Source: Marinibaculum pumilum (GTDB lineage Bacteria; Pseudomonadota; Alphaproteobacteria; Ferrovibrionales; Ferrovibrionaceae). Taken from it: a stretch of 64,000 bases of DNA. Below, in pieces: positions 25,692 through 34,728 of the stretch (the stretch's first letter is position 1; each line of letters begins with the position of its first letter). The DNA lies in contig NZ_JBHRTR010000028.1 in assembly GCF_042646425.1 (NCBI RefSeq), positions 62,001-126,000 on the forward strand, written 5' to 3'. The position numbers and the translations under genes were made by a program. The notes beneath the pieces are model-generated. The model was not told the origin of the DNA, did no database searches, and was given only the letters and a program-made list of their open reading frames with translations.

Positions 25692-26117
25692 ATGAACAGC
25701 CTCTACAATACCCGGGTCATGGCGGTCGGTGGTCGCGCCGGTTCGGTGAAGAGCGAGGACGGCCTGCTGGCTCTGTCCCTGGCGATGCCGGTATCGCTGG
25801 GCGGCAAGGGCGGTGCCACGAACCCGGAGCAGCTGTTCGCCGCGGGCTATGCCGCCTGTTTCGAGAACGCGGTGCTGCATGTCGCCCGCGGGCAGAAGCT
25901 GCCCCTGAAGGACGACGATGTAGCGGTCACCGCCGATGTCGGCCTGCTGCCCAACGGCAGCGGCGGCTTCACCCTGTCGGTGGCGCTGGACGTCGAAATC
26001 GGCGGCCTCGATCAGGACGCGGCCGACCGGCTGGTGCAGGTCGCGCATTCCGTCTGCCCCTATTCCAACGCGGTCAAAGGTAATATCGATGTCGCGCTGA
26101 ACGTGGCGGCACGCTGA
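25692..26117 (+). CDS. ohr: Organic hydroperoxide resistance protein Ohr
   Basis: A 141-residue OsmC/Ohr-family thiol peroxidase, full length; ATG 25692 has AGGAGAG upstream. The catalytic pair Cys56 (AAGYAACFENA) and Cys122 (AHSVCPYSNA) is present, as is the family start LYNTRVMAVGGRAG. It reduces organic and lipid hydroperoxides using lipoylated proteins as electron donors. The MarR-type OhrR gene follows 24 bp later, and an OhrR-like operator precedes it. Confidence 0.96.
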   Translation: MNSLYNTRVMAVGGRAGSVKSEDGLLALSLAMPVSLGGKGGATNPEQLFAAGYAACFENAVLHVARGQKLPLKDDDVAVTADVGLLPNGSGGFTLSVALDVEIGGLDQDAADRLVQVAHSVCPYSNAVKGNIDVALNVAAR

Positions 26118-26141
26118 CACGGCAATGAAAATGGAGGCGGC

Positions 26142-26624
26142 ATGGCGGACGAGGAGGAGGATTTCCTGAAGCTGGACCTGCAGGTCTGCTTCCCGCTCTA
26201 CGCCGCCTCCAACCTGCTGACCCGGCTGTACCGGCCGGTCCTGGCCGAAATCGGCCTGACCTATCCGCAATACCTGGTGATGCTGGTGCTGTGGGAGGGC
26301 GCACCGCAGAGCGTCGGCACCCTGGGCGCGCGCCTGCACCTCGACAGCGGCACCCTGACGCCTCTGCTGAAGCGCATGGAGGCGGCCGGCCTGGTCGGCC
26401 GCCGCCGCGATGCGGAGGACGAGCGCCGGGTGCTGGTCGACCTGACACAGAAGGGCCGCGACCTGCGCGCCCGCGCCCGACATGTGCCGCTGACCCTGGG
26501 GGCCGGGCTGGGTCTGACGCCAGAAGAGGTGGTGCAGCTGCGCGACAGCGTCACCCGGCTGGTCGACACCCTGTCGTCCCACGCCGCCGGCCGGCCCGGC
26601 GACAACCCGCCCTCAGACGAGTAG
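26142..26624 (+). CDS. ohrR: MarR-family peroxide-sensing repressor OhrR
   Basis: A 160-residue MarR protein. The N terminus LQVCFPLYAASNLLTRLYRP carries the peroxide-sensing Cys16 typical of OhrR. The winged helix follows (VGTLGARLHLDSGTLTPLLK, then DAEDERRVLVDLT). Organic peroxides oxidise the Cys and release the repressor from the operator upstream of ohr. It has an unusually long C-terminal tail (HAAGRPGDNPPSDE) that runs 12 bp into the convergent GST gene. Confidence 0.95.
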   Translation: MADEEEDFLKLDLQVCFPLYAASNLLTRLYRPVLAEIGLTYPQYLVMLVLWEGAPQSVGTLGARLHLDSGTLTPLLKRMEAAGLVGRRRDAEDERRVLVDLTQKGRDLRARARHVPLTLGAGLGLTPEEVVQLRDSVTRLVDTLSSHAAGRPGDNPPSDE

Positions 26625-27248
26625 CGGGGTGAAGCCCGGATCGCCTTTTGCCATGGCGCGGGCATAGGCCGGACGCGCGCCGATGCGCTGCAGATAGGCG
26701 CGGATGTTCGGGAACGGCGTCAGGTCGCGCGGCACGAAGACCCGCATCGTGGTCAGGCCGAAGACCAGCATGATGTCGGCGGCGGTGAAGTCCGCACCGG
26801 CCAGATAGGGCACTTCCCCCAGCCGTGCCTCCAGCATCTGGTGGGCGGTGTCGCTGCGCCGGCCGACCAGGCCGAGCTGCTCCGCCGTGGCGCCCAGCAT
26901 GCCGGCGACCAGCAGGGACATGCCGCTGGCCACCAGCGAACCGTTGGCGAAGTGATACCAGTACAGGTAGTCGGGAAAGTTCGGCGCCGCCGCGGGCACC
27001 GCCAGCCGGCCGCCGCCATGACGGGCGATAATGTAGTCCACGATGGCGCCGGATTCGCCCAGCACCAGCCCGTCATCCTCGATCACCGGCGCCATGCCGG
27101 AAGGGTGCAGCGCCTTGTAGGCGGCCGGTGCCAGCCGGGTCTCCGGATCGCGGTCGTACTTCACCAGCTCGTAGGGCAGCTCCAGTTCCTCGCAGAGCCA
27201 GACGATGCGCTCGGACTGCGAAATGCCCAGATGGTGGACCTTGATCAT
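26613..27248 (-). CDS. Glutathione S-transferase family protein
   Basis: A 211-residue cytosolic protein. The thioredoxin-like N-domain begins IKVHHLGISQSERIVWLCEE and carries the glutathione-binding turn GMAPVIEDD followed by ESGAIVDYI. The helical C-domain has GADFTAADIMLVF, the usual capping motif. It could conjugate or reduce electrophiles and peroxides, which suits its place beside ohr/ohrR, though it reads in the opposite direction and overlaps ohrR by 12 bp at the 3' end. Confidence 0.92.
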   Translation of the reverse strand: MIKVHHLGISQSERIVWLCEELELPYELVKYDRDPETRLAPAAYKALHPSGMAPVIEDDGLVLGESGAIVDYIIARHGGGRLAVPAAAPNFPDYLYWYHFANGSLVASGMSLLVAGMLGATAEQLGLVGRRSDTAHQMLEARLGEVPYLAGADFTAADIMLVFGLTTMRVFVPRDLTPFPNIRAYLQRIGARPAYARAMAKGDPGFTPLLV

Positions 27249-27346
27249 GTCGGCTGCCTTTCATGCGCGGTGTCGGGACGAAGTCGCCCCGGAGACGGTG
27301 CGACGGCGCAGATGGAAGTCAACGATCGGTGGGGAATGAACGCCCC

Positions 27347-27428
27347 GGAAACAGGGCAAAGACAGGAAACAGGGCAAAGACAGGAAACAGGGCAAAGACA
27401 GGAAACAGGGCAAAGACAGGAAACAGGG
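27347..27428. repeat. 18-bp tandem repeat, 4 full copies plus 10 bp, at the 3' side of tRNA-Ala
   Basis: The unit GGAAACAGGGCAAAGACA occurs four times without a mismatch (27347-27418) and is followed by GGAAACAGGG. The perfect identity suggests recent slippage. It starts 6 bp beyond the tRNA 3' end, so on the transcribed minus strand the tRNA trailer is a pyrimidine-rich array. It is open in frame (FALFPV on minus, GNRAKT on plus), but the unit length of 18 explains that. Confidence 0.93.
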
Positions 27429-27434
27429 GGAAAA

Positions 27435-27510
<76 letters not shown>

Positions 27511-27886
27511 GACCGGCCTGCGCTCCGCGCCGGCGGCGCGATGCAGGTATGGAAGGCTGGGATGGCTTCTGGTTCCCGTTCCGACCGCCGATACCGTCCG
27601 TTCAGGTGGCCTTTCGGCCCGACAGCCGGGGTCAGAAATGGGGACGCCGCAGCCCCCCTTCAAGGAAGGAAGACCGCGGCGCGAAGCGGCGAGGAATATG
27701 GGCGGGCAGCCCTGGCCCTGTCAAGCGCTATCATGTGCGGCGGTGGGGGCGACCGTCCTGCCGTCGGTGCGGTTCGGCAGCCGGGCTTGCTTGCGCAGGG
27801 CAACTGCCTTTATTTCTGCGACAGGTTGCCAATCGGTCCGCGGCCATTCCGGCCCGTGCCGGCAGCGGGAAGGGTCCGGCCGACGC
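27511..27886. other. Intergenic region without a recognised gene
   Basis: 376 bp between the tRNA 5' end and yggT. It must hold the tRNA promoter (minus) and the yggT promoter (plus). I see no coding pattern, repeat or strong hairpin in it; open frames here are extensions of chance frames. Confidence 0.6.
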
Positions 27887-28183
27887 ATGTACGCGCTACT
27901 AAGTCTGATCAGCACGATCATCGAGATCTATATCTGGCTGCTCATCGCCTCGGCGATTCTCAGCTGGCTGGTGGCGTTCAACGTCATCAATACCAACAAT
28001 CGCGTGATCTACATGATCGGCGACTTCCTCTATCGGATCACGGAACCGGTCCTGCGACCGATCCGGTCGGTGCTGCCCAACCTGGGCGGCATCGACATCT
28101 CGCCGATCGTGCTGATCCTGCTGCTCTATTTCGTGCAGAAGCTGCTGTGGGAGGTCTTCGCGCCTGCGCCGATCGGCTACTAG
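27887..28183 (+). CDS. yggT: YggT family integral membrane protein
   Basis: A 98-residue membrane protein; ATG 27887 follows GGGAAGGG at a slightly long distance. Two hydrophobic blocks (STIIEIYIWLLIASAILSWL and SPIVLILLLYFVQKLLW) flank the conserved DFLYRITEPVLRPIRSVLP motif. YggT proteins are linked to cell division site and osmotic functions in other bacteria. It is followed by yggU and folD on the same strand, the common conserved order. Confidence 0.92.
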   Translation: MYALLSLISTIIEIYIWLLIASAILSWLVAFNVINTNNRVIYMIGDFLYRITEPVLRPIRSVLPNLGGIDISPIVLILLLYFVQKLLWEVFAPAPIGY

Positions 28184-28228
28184 GCGCGCGACCGGGGACG
28201 GCTGGCGACGCAACGCCCGCGACAGGCC

Positions 28229-28576
28229 ATGGCCGAAGATTCCGTGACCGGCCCGGTGACGGGCGGCGGCGACGGACTGCGCATTGCCGTGCGGGTGGTG
28301 CCGAAGGCCAGTGGCGATGCCGTGGCAGGTCTGCGGGTCGACGGACGGGGATGTGCCGCGCTGCTGGTGCGGGTCACCGCCGTGCCGGAGAAGGGGAAGG
28401 CCAATGCAGCCGTCCGACGGCTCCTGGCCCGTGCCTTGAAGGTGGCGCCGGGCAGCCTGGACCTGCTGTCGGGCGAAACGGATCGCAACAAGATCTGGCG
28501 CCTGGATCCGGCGGCCGGCCTGACCGCGCCGGAAGTCGCCCGGCGGCTGGGTCTGGCTGATGCCGAGGCGCCCTGA
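28229..28576 (+). CDS. yggU: DUF167 (YggU) family protein
   Basis: A 115-residue protein. The family core is clear: LRIAVRVVPKASGDAV, then VTAVPEKGKANAAVRRLLA, then SGETDRNKIW. Function is unknown across bacteria. An N-terminal extension of about 15 residues precedes the core. It sits between yggT and folD with short spacers, probably in one transcript. Confidence 0.93.
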   Translation: MAEDSVTGPVTGGGDGLRIAVRVVPKASGDAVAGLRVDGRGCAALLVRVTAVPEKGKANAAVRRLLARALKVAPGSLDLLSGETDRNKIWRLDPAAGLTAPEVARRLGLADAEAP

Positions 28577-28617
28577 ACCGGCCGGTACGGGAATGGCAGC
28601 AGGATGACGAGGTGCGG

Positions 28618-29511
28618 ATGACGGCGGAACGAATCGACGGCAAGGCCTTCGCAGCGGGCCTGCGGGCAAGGGTGGCGGAGCAGGTCGCGGCGTTCACCGC
28701 CGCGGCGGGGCGCAAGCCTGCCCTCGCGGTGGTGCTGGTGGGGGAGGATCCGGCCAGCCAGGTCTATGTCCGCAACAAGCACCGCGCGGCCGAGGAGGCG
28801 GGCTTCGAGAGCATCGAGATCCGCCTGCCCGCAGATACCGGCCAGGCCGACCTGCTGGCGGAGGTGGCGCGGCTGAATGCCGATCCCGGGGTGGACGGCA
28901 TCCTGGTGCAGCTGCCGCTGCCCGAGCAGATCGCGTCGCAGGCGGTGATCCTGGCGATCGACCCGGACAAGGATGTCGACGGCTTCCACCCGGTCAATGT
29001 CGGCCGGCTGGGCCTGGGCACACCGGGTTTCGTGCCCTGCACGCCGCGCGGCTGCATGATGCTGCTGCGCGACCGGCTGGGCGACCTGTCGGGGCTGCAT
29101 GCGGTGGTGGTCGGGCGCTCGAACATCGTCGGCAAGCCGATGGCGCAGCTGCTGCTGGCCGCCAATGCAACGGTGACCATCGCCCATTCGCGCACCCGCA
29201 GCCTGCCTGTCCTGTGCCGCACCGCCGATATTCTCGTCGCCGCCGTCGGCCGGCCGGAAATGATCCAGGGCGACTGGATCAAGCCCGGCGCCACCGTGAT
29301 CGATGTCGGCGTGAACCGGGTGCCGAATCCCGACGACCCGCAGAAGACGCGCCTGGTCGGCGATGTCCACTATGACAGCGCGGTCCAGCGCGCCGGCGCG
29401 ATCACGCCGGTGCCCGGCGGGGTCGGGCCGATGACCATCGCGGTGCTGCTGGCCAATACCCTGGACGCCGCCTGTCGCCGCGCCGGCCTGCAGGTTCCGG
29501 ACGCGGCATAG
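28618..29511 (+). CDS. folD: Bifunctional methylenetetrahydrofolate dehydrogenase/cyclohydrolase FolD
   Basis: A 297-residue enzyme that interconverts methylene-, methenyl- and 10-formyl-tetrahydrofolate with NADP. ATG 28618 lies six bases after GAGG; a GTG at 28612 is possible. Motifs: VGEDPASQVYVRNKHRAAEE with the substrate Tyr and catalytic Lys, GILVQLPLP, DKDVDGFHPVNVG, and the C-terminal cofactor loop VVVGRSNIVGKPMAQLL. PGGVGPMTIAVLLANT closes the fold. It supplies one-carbon units for purine and thymidylate synthesis. Confidence 0.97.
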   Translation: MTAERIDGKAFAAGLRARVAEQVAAFTAAAGRKPALAVVLVGEDPASQVYVRNKHRAAEEAGFESIEIRLPADTGQADLLAEVARLNADPGVDGILVQLPLPEQIASQAVILAIDPDKDVDGFHPVNVGRLGLGTPGFVPCTPRGCMMLLRDRLGDLSGLHAVVVGRSNIVGKPMAQLLLAANATVTIAHSRTRSLPVLCRTADILVAAVGRPEMIQGDWIKPGATVIDVGVNRVPNPDDPQKTRLVGDVHYDSAVQRAGAITPVPGGVGPMTIAVLLANTLDAACRRAGLQVPDAA

Positions 29512-29536
29512 GGCAGGGGGGCCGCCGGAAGGTCGG

Positions 29537-31063
29537 TCAGGCCGCTGCCGCGTCCTTGCCCAGCACCCGGCCCTCGGCGTCGCGATAGACCAGGCCGGGC
29601 CCGTCCAGGTCGATGGCGGGAATCTCGTCCTTTTCCGTCCAGTAGTCCTGGTTGTGCTGCCAGTCCGGCTGGCGGCCGCGCCTGGGCAGCCGGTCCTGGC
29701 CGCGCATCATGTAGCCGGGGTTGAAGTTCTCCGCGTCGATCCAGGGCAGGCGCTCGGTGGCGGCCATCTCCGCGGGCGGCTCGGGGCGGATCTCGGCGGC
29801 GCCGATATCGTCCATGTGCCGCAGCAGCCGCGCTACGAAGTCGCCCAGCAGGTCGACCCGCAGGGTCCAGCTGGCCCGGAAATAGCCGAACACGAACAGC
29901 ATGTTCGGCACATCCTCGACCATCATCCCGCGATAGGTCAGCCGTTCGTTCCAGGCCACGGGCTCGCCGTCGATGTCGAACGGAATGTCGCCCAGGAAGC
30001 GCAGGTTGAAGCCGGTGGCCGTCACGACCGTATCGGCCTCCAGCCGGTCGCCGGAGGCGAGGCGTATGCCCTGCGGCTCGAAACGTTCGATGGTGTCGGT
30101 GACGACACTGGCCTTGCCCGCCGCGACGCAGCGGAACAGGTCGCCGTCGGGGATGAAGGCGATGCGCTGCTGCCAGGGCCGGTAGCGCGGCGTGAAATGG
30201 GTGGCGATGTCGAAATCCCTGCCCAGATAGGCGCGAACGCCCATCAGCAACTCCTTCTTCACCGCTTCGGGCTCCGCTTCCGCCCGCCGGGTGAAGTCGG
30301 CCTGGTCGCGCAGCACCTTGCGGCGGATGATTTCGTGGATCCAGCTCTCGTCGATCTCCAGCCGGCGCAGCTCGTCGGCCAGGTCGTTGGCATTGCGGCC
30401 GGTGACGAAATAGGTGGGGGAGCGCTGCAGCATGGTGACATGGGCGCAGCGATCGGCGATCGCCGGCACCAGGGTTGCCGCCGTCGCGCCGGAGCCGATC
30501 ACCACCACCCGCCTGCCGTCGATATCCGCATCCGCCGGCCAGTCCTGCGGGTGGATCACCATGCCCGCGAAATCGGCGAAGCCCGGCCAGTCCGGTGTAT
30601 GGCCCTTCGACAGGTCGTAATAGCCCTGGCACATCCAGAGGAAACGGGCATGCACCGTCCGTTCGCCGTCCGGGCTGTCCACCCGCACGCGCCACAGCCG
30701 GTCGCGGGAGGACCAGGAGGCCTGCAGGATCCGGTGGCGGAAATGCAGGTAGGGCGCCAGGCCGTTCTCCGCGATCACCGCGTTCATGTAGGCCAGGATC
30801 TGGTCGGCGGTGGCGATCGGCGGCCCGGTCCATGGCTTGAAGCGGTAGCCGAAGGTGTAGAGGTCGCTGTCGGAGCGGATGCCGGGATAGGTATGGATCT
30901 TCCAGGTGCCGCCGATCCCGTCCAGCGCCTCGAACACGGCGAAGGTCTTGCCCGGGCACTGCGTCTTCAGGTGCCAGGCCGCGCCGATGCCGGAAATGCC
31001 GGCGCCGACCACAAGCACGTCCAGCGGATCCGCCGCGGGTGCCGCCTCGGCCTGTTCCGCCAT
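29537..31063 (-). CDS. Flavin-containing monooxygenase, Baeyer-Villiger type
   Basis: A 508-residue FAD/NADPH enzyme. The FAD site is DVLVVGAGISGIGAAWHL, the NADPH site VVVIGSGATAATLVPAIA, and the Baeyer-Villiger fingerprint reads FAGMVIHPQDWP between them. GIGGTWKIHTYPGIRSDSD is also typical. These enzymes insert oxygen next to ketones or oxidise heteroatoms. It is convergent with folD and stands alone; no ketone pathway is adjacent. The substrate is unknown. Confidence 0.92.
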   Translation of the reverse strand: MAEQAEAAPAADPLDVLVVGAGISGIGAAWHLKTQCPGKTFAVFEALDGIGGTWKIHTYPGIRSDSDLYTFGYRFKPWTGPPIATADQILAYMNAVIAENGLAPYLHFRHRILQASWSSRDRLWRVRVDSPDGERTVHARFLWMCQGYYDLSKGHTPDWPGFADFAGMVIHPQDWPADADIDGRRVVVIGSGATAATLVPAIADRCAHVTMLQRSPTYFVTGRNANDLADELRRLEIDESWIHEIIRRKVLRDQADFTRRAEAEPEAVKKELLMGVRAYLGRDFDIATHFTPRYRPWQQRIAFIPDGDLFRCVAAGKASVVTDTIERFEPQGIRLASGDRLEADTVVTATGFNLRFLGDIPFDIDGEPVAWNERLTYRGMMVEDVPNMLFVFGYFRASWTLRVDLLGDFVARLLRHMDDIGAAEIRPEPPAEMAATERLPWIDAENFNPGYMMRGQDRLPRRGRQPDWQHNQDYWTEKDEIPAIDLDGPGLVYRDAEGRVLGKDAAAA

Positions 31064-31145
31064 GATCGTCTCCCCCTCGCCGCGCCACCCGCTGTGGTTG
31101 AATCTAGCGCGGGGAGAGTGGTGGCGGGAAGGGGGCTGTCTTCAC

Positions 31146-31276
31146 CCGTCGTCATGGCCGGCCTTGAGCCGACCATCCATTCCGCAGACGTCGGCATCCG
31201 CGCAGAGGTGCATACGAGTACCGCGCGACGGCAGGGCTGGCGGAATGGGTGCCCGGCTCAAGGCCGGGCACGACGG
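31146..31276. repeat. REP-like palindromic element (copy 1)
   Basis: Two ~37-bp arms face each other: 31146-31185 (CCGTCGTCATGGCCGGCCTT onward) and 31240-31276, whose complement reads CCGTCGTGCCCGGCCTTGAG onward, ending ATTCCGC in both. Each arm holds the core GGCCTTGAGCC or its complement. It fills the spacer between the monooxygenase and argG. The same type of element is at 41435-41543. Confidence 0.82.
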
Positions 31277-31286
31277 ATGTCCCGCC

Positions 31287-32516
31287 TCAGTTCCGCCCGC
31301 GGCGCTGGGCGAGGCGGAGGCGCAGGGCGTTCAGCTTGATGAAGCCTTCGGCGTCGCGCTGGTCGTAGACCACGTCTTCCTCGAAGGTGACATGCGCCAT
31401 CGAGTAGAGCGATTTCGGCGAGCGGCGGCCGACCACGTCGGCGCGGCCCTTGTACAGCTTCAGCCGCACCTCGCCCTCGACATGTTCCTGGCTGCGGTCG
31501 ATCAGCGCCTGCAGCATCTCCCGCTCCGGCGAAAACCAGAAGCCGTTGTAGATCAGCTCCGCATAGCGGGGCATCAGATCGTCCTTCAGGTGCGCCGCGC
31601 CACGATCCAGGGTCAGCTGCTCGATGCCGCGATGCGCCGCCAGCAGCACGGTGCCGCCCGGCGTCTCGTAGATGCCGCGGCTCTTCATGCCGACGAAGCG
31701 GTTCTCCACCAGGTCCAGCCGGCCGATGCCGTGCTTCCCGCCCAGCTCGTTCAGCTTTGTCAGCAGGGCGGCCGGCGAGAGCTTCTCGCCGTTCACCGCG
31801 ACGGCATCGCCCTTCACGAACTCGACAGTGATGTATTCCGGCTCGTCCGGCGCCTCTTCCGGCGCGACGGAGCGGGAATAGACGTATTCCGGCGCCTCCT
31901 CCCAGGGGTCCTCCAGCACCTTCCCCTCGGCGGAGATGTGCAGCAGGTTCGCGTCGACGGAGAACGGCGCCTCGCCGCGCTTGTCCTTGGCGATCTGGAT
32001 CTGGTGCGCCTCGGCGAAGGCGATCAGCTTGGTGCGGGAATTCAGCTCCCATTCGCGCCAGGGCGCGATCACCTTGATCTCCGGGTTCAGTGCGTAATAG
32101 CTGAGCTCGAAGCGGACCTGGTCGTTGCCCTTGCCGGTGGCGCCATGGGCGACCGCATCGGCGCCGGTCTCGGCCGCGATCTCGATCTGGCGCTTGGCGA
32201 TCAGCGGCCGCGCGATCGAGGTGCCCAGCAGGTACAGCCCCTCGTACAGCGCATTGGCACGGAACATCGGGAAGACATAGTCGGCGACGAAGGTTTCGCG
32301 CAGGTCCTCGATGAAGATCTGCTTCACGCCGGCGCGCTCCGCCTTCTCGCGCGCCGGGCCCAGCTCCTCGCCCTGGCCCAGGTCGGCGGTGAAGGTCACG
32401 ACCTCGCAGCCATATTCGGTCTGCAGCCATTTCAGGATCACGGAGGTGTCCAGGCCGCCGGAATAGGCCAGCACCACCTTCTTCACGTCGCGGCGCGGAC
32501 GCGTCATCCCCTTCAT
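31287..32516 (-). CDS. argG: Argininosuccinate synthase
   Basis: A 409-residue enzyme joining citrulline and aspartate with ATP in arginine synthesis. The ATP pyrophosphatase loop VVLAYSGGLDTSVILKWL is near the N terminus. AHGATGKGNDQVRFELSYYA and GRLDLVENRFVGMKSRG bind citrulline and aspartate. Length and motifs are standard. ATG 32516 follows GAGGGG; ATG 32507 is an alternative with GAAGGGG. No other arg gene is nearby. Confidence 0.98.
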   Translation of the reverse strand: MKGMTRPRRDVKKVVLAYSGGLDTSVILKWLQTEYGCEVVTFTADLGQGEELGPAREKAERAGVKQIFIEDLRETFVADYVFPMFRANALYEGLYLLGTSIARPLIAKRQIEIAAETGADAVAHGATGKGNDQVRFELSYYALNPEIKVIAPWREWELNSRTKLIAFAEAHQIQIAKDKRGEAPFSVDANLLHISAEGKVLEDPWEEAPEYVYSRSVAPEEAPDEPEYITVEFVKGDAVAVNGEKLSPAALLTKLNELGGKHGIGRLDLVENRFVGMKSRGIYETPGGTVLLAAHRGIEQLTLDRGAAHLKDDLMPRYAELIYNGFWFSPEREMLQALIDRSQEHVEGEVRLKLYKGRADVVGRRSPKSLYSMAHVTFEEDVVYDQRDAEGFIKLNALRLRLAQRRGRN

Positions 32517-32593
32517 CCCCCTCAGCTCGCAGTCGGAACGGTTCCGCGGCGGCTTCTAGCCTGCCGCGGGCCGCTCGCGCAACCGGATTGCGG

Positions 32594-33763
32594 TCAGGCG
32601 CTGGCGGCTGCCGCCTCCCGCTCCCGGCGCGACAGGCGCTGGCTGGCGGATTTCAGCTGGCCGCAGGCGGCCATGATGTCGCGGCCGCGCGGCGTGCGCA
32701 CGGGCGAGGCATAGCCGGCGTCCAGCACCACGTTGGCGAAGCGGCGGATCGCCTCGTCCGTGGAGCATTCGTAGGGCGCGCCGGGCCAGGGATTGAACGG
32801 GATCAGGTTCACCTTGGCCGGGATCCCGCGGATCAGCCGCACAAGTTCCTTCGCGTCCGCGACGCTGTCGTTCACGTCGCGCAGCATCACGTATTCGAAG
32901 GTGATGCGCCGCGCATTGTTGGCACCGGGATAGTCGCGGCAGGCCTGCAGCAGTTCGGCGATCGGATATTTCCGGTTGATCGGCACCAGTTCGTCGCGGA
33001 TATCGTCGCGGACGGCATGCAGCGAGACGGCCAGGTTCACACCCAGCTCCCGCCCGCAGCGCTCCATCATCGGCACCACGCCGGCGGTCGACAGGGTGAT
33101 CCGCCGCCGCGACAGCGAGATCCCCTCGCCGTCCATCACGATTTCCAGCGCGCGGGCGACATTGTCGTAGTTATACAGCGGCTCGCCCATGCCCATCATG
33201 ACGATGTTGGAGATCATCCGCCCCTCGCGCGGGCTGGGCCATTCGTCCAGGGTGTCGCGCGCCAGCAGCATCTGGCCGACGATCTCCCCCGCCGTCAGGT
33301 TGCGCACCAGCTTCTGCGTGCCGGTATGGCAGAACCGGCAGGTCAGGATGCAGCCGACCTGGGAGGAGATGCAGAGCGCGCCGCGACCCTCCTCCGGGAT
33401 GTGGACGCATTCCGCCTCCTGCCCGTCGGCGAAGCGCAGCAGCCATTTCCGCGTGCCGTCGCTGGACAGCAATGTCTGGCTCGCGCCGGGCCGGCCGATG
33501 GTGAAATGCTCCATCAGGCGGGACCGCATCTCCTTGGAGATCGAGGTCATCTCGTCGAAGCTGGTGGCGCCGCGGAAATACAGCCAGTGCCACAGCTGGT
33601 TGGCGCGCATGCGCAGCCACTTGTCCGGCTGGCCGGCGCCCACAGTGGCGGCCAGTGCCTGCATCAGCTCGGGCCGGGTCAGGCCGACCAGATCGGTCAG
33701 GCCCTGCCCTGCGGGCGCCGGTGGCAGGTCCGCACGGACCTGGATGTCGGGAACGATTGTCAT
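32594..33763 (-). CDS. rlmN: Dual-specificity 23S rRNA A2503 / tRNA A37 methyltransferase RlmN
   Basis: A 389-residue radical-SAM enzyme from ATG 33763 (an upstream GTG/ATG frame adds 12 residues). The radical-SAM cluster is CILTCRFC, in the setting SSQVGC...HTGTQ of the family. GMGEPLYNYDNV, ITLSTAGVVPMM and VNLAVSLHA follow, with the conserved second Cys near the end (MAACGQL). It makes 2-methyladenosine in rRNA and some tRNAs. Same strand as argG but 77 bp apart. Confidence 0.97.
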   Translation of the reverse strand: MTIVPDIQVRADLPPAPAGQGLTDLVGLTRPELMQALAATVGAGQPDKWLRMRANQLWHWLYFRGATSFDEMTSISKEMRSRLMEHFTIGRPGASQTLLSSDGTRKWLLRFADGQEAECVHIPEEGRGALCISSQVGCILTCRFCHTGTQKLVRNLTAGEIVGQMLLARDTLDEWPSPREGRMISNIVMMGMGEPLYNYDNVARALEIVMDGEGISLSRRRITLSTAGVVPMMERCGRELGVNLAVSLHAVRDDIRDELVPINRKYPIAELLQACRDYPGANNARRITFEYVMLRDVNDSVADAKELVRLIRGIPAKVNLIPFNPWPGAPYECSTDEAIRRFANVVLDAGYASPVRTPRGRDIMAACGQLKSASQRLSRREREAAAASA

Positions 33764-33878
33764 GGCGCAACCATCTGGGGCGGCCGCGTCCGGCCGCAAG
33801 CCCCCCGGTCCCTTTCTCGTCAGGATGCCGGGGGCAGGGCTGCGGCGTCCCGCAGCGGGGTTCGGTATCGGGCGACGC

Positions 33879-34451
33879 CTAGCGGCAGGCGTCCGTGATC
33901 GCCTTGCGGGCGGCGGTGACGCCCATCAGCGAATAGGTATCGTCGATCTGCGTGCCCTTCGAGGTCACCGCGCTGATCTGCATGTCGGCGCCGCGGACCA
34001 TGGCATCGACCGCCACCTTGTCCTGGCCGGGATTGGTGGTCCAGGCGGTGTCGCGATCGGTGACCATCGGCACCTTGGTGCCACCGATCTGCATCTGTGC
34101 CTGGCTCTTCTCCTTCAGGGTGGCGCCGAAATTCACCGAGACCTCGTCGCGCACCTTGTCCGCCGTGCGGTAGGTCACCATCACATAGGCGTCGCCCCGG
34201 CTGCGTTCCGCGCCGTTCTTCCGGGTCGGCCGCGACAGGATGAAACAGACCTTCTCGCCCGCCTCCTGGTACTCGTAGGCGGTCCAGTCCTGGAAGCTGC
34301 CGAGCCGCTTCGGCGCCGGCTGCTGGGCCAGGACGGGTCCGGCCAGAATCATGCCGGCGAGCAGCAGGCCGGCCGCCAGGCCCGCGGCAGCGCGTGCGAC
34401 AGGGGGAGCAGGCCGTTTCGTCTCGACACCAAGCGTCATCGTTCCACCCAT
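33879..34451 (-). CDS. Invasion-associated locus B (IalB) family protein
   Basis: A 190-residue exported protein; ATG 34451 follows GGAGAGG, better than an ATG at 34439. A hydrophobic signal segment ends near GPVLAQQ. The rest matches IalB: FQDWTAYEYQEAGEKVCFILSR, then VSVNFGATLK and a beta-rich C half ending ITDACR with a second Cys that could pair with the first. The family is widespread in alphaproteobacteria and its name comes from Bartonella; in free-living species its role is unknown. Confidence 0.9.
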   Translation of the reverse strand: MGGTMTLGVETKRPAPPVARAAAGLAAGLLLAGMILAGPVLAQQPAPKRLGSFQDWTAYEYQEAGEKVCFILSRPTRKNGAERSRGDAYVMVTYRTADKVRDEVSVNFGATLKEKSQAQMQIGGTKVPMVTDRDTAWTTNPGQDKVAVDAMVRGADMQISAVTSKGTQIDDTYSLMGVTAARKAITDACR

Positions 34452-34728
34452 GATGCCTCTCCGAGAGCATCGTCTTGAACCACTGGCGGGCCCGGCTGGC
34501 CGCCGATTGCCGCCATCCCTGCCGGCACGTTCCGACAACACCTGCATCGGACAGGGTACGGGCGTGCCGGGACAAGGGATTGCCGGAAGATATCGGGCGC
34601 GCGGCCGGATTACCACCCTGCAGGCGGTCGCCCGTTGCGACCGGCCGGGCGAACAGGCGCCCGCCAATGTCATGGCATCCGCGCCATGGCATCTGGCAAG
34701 GGCCGGCCGCATCGCCTAGAACATCCGC

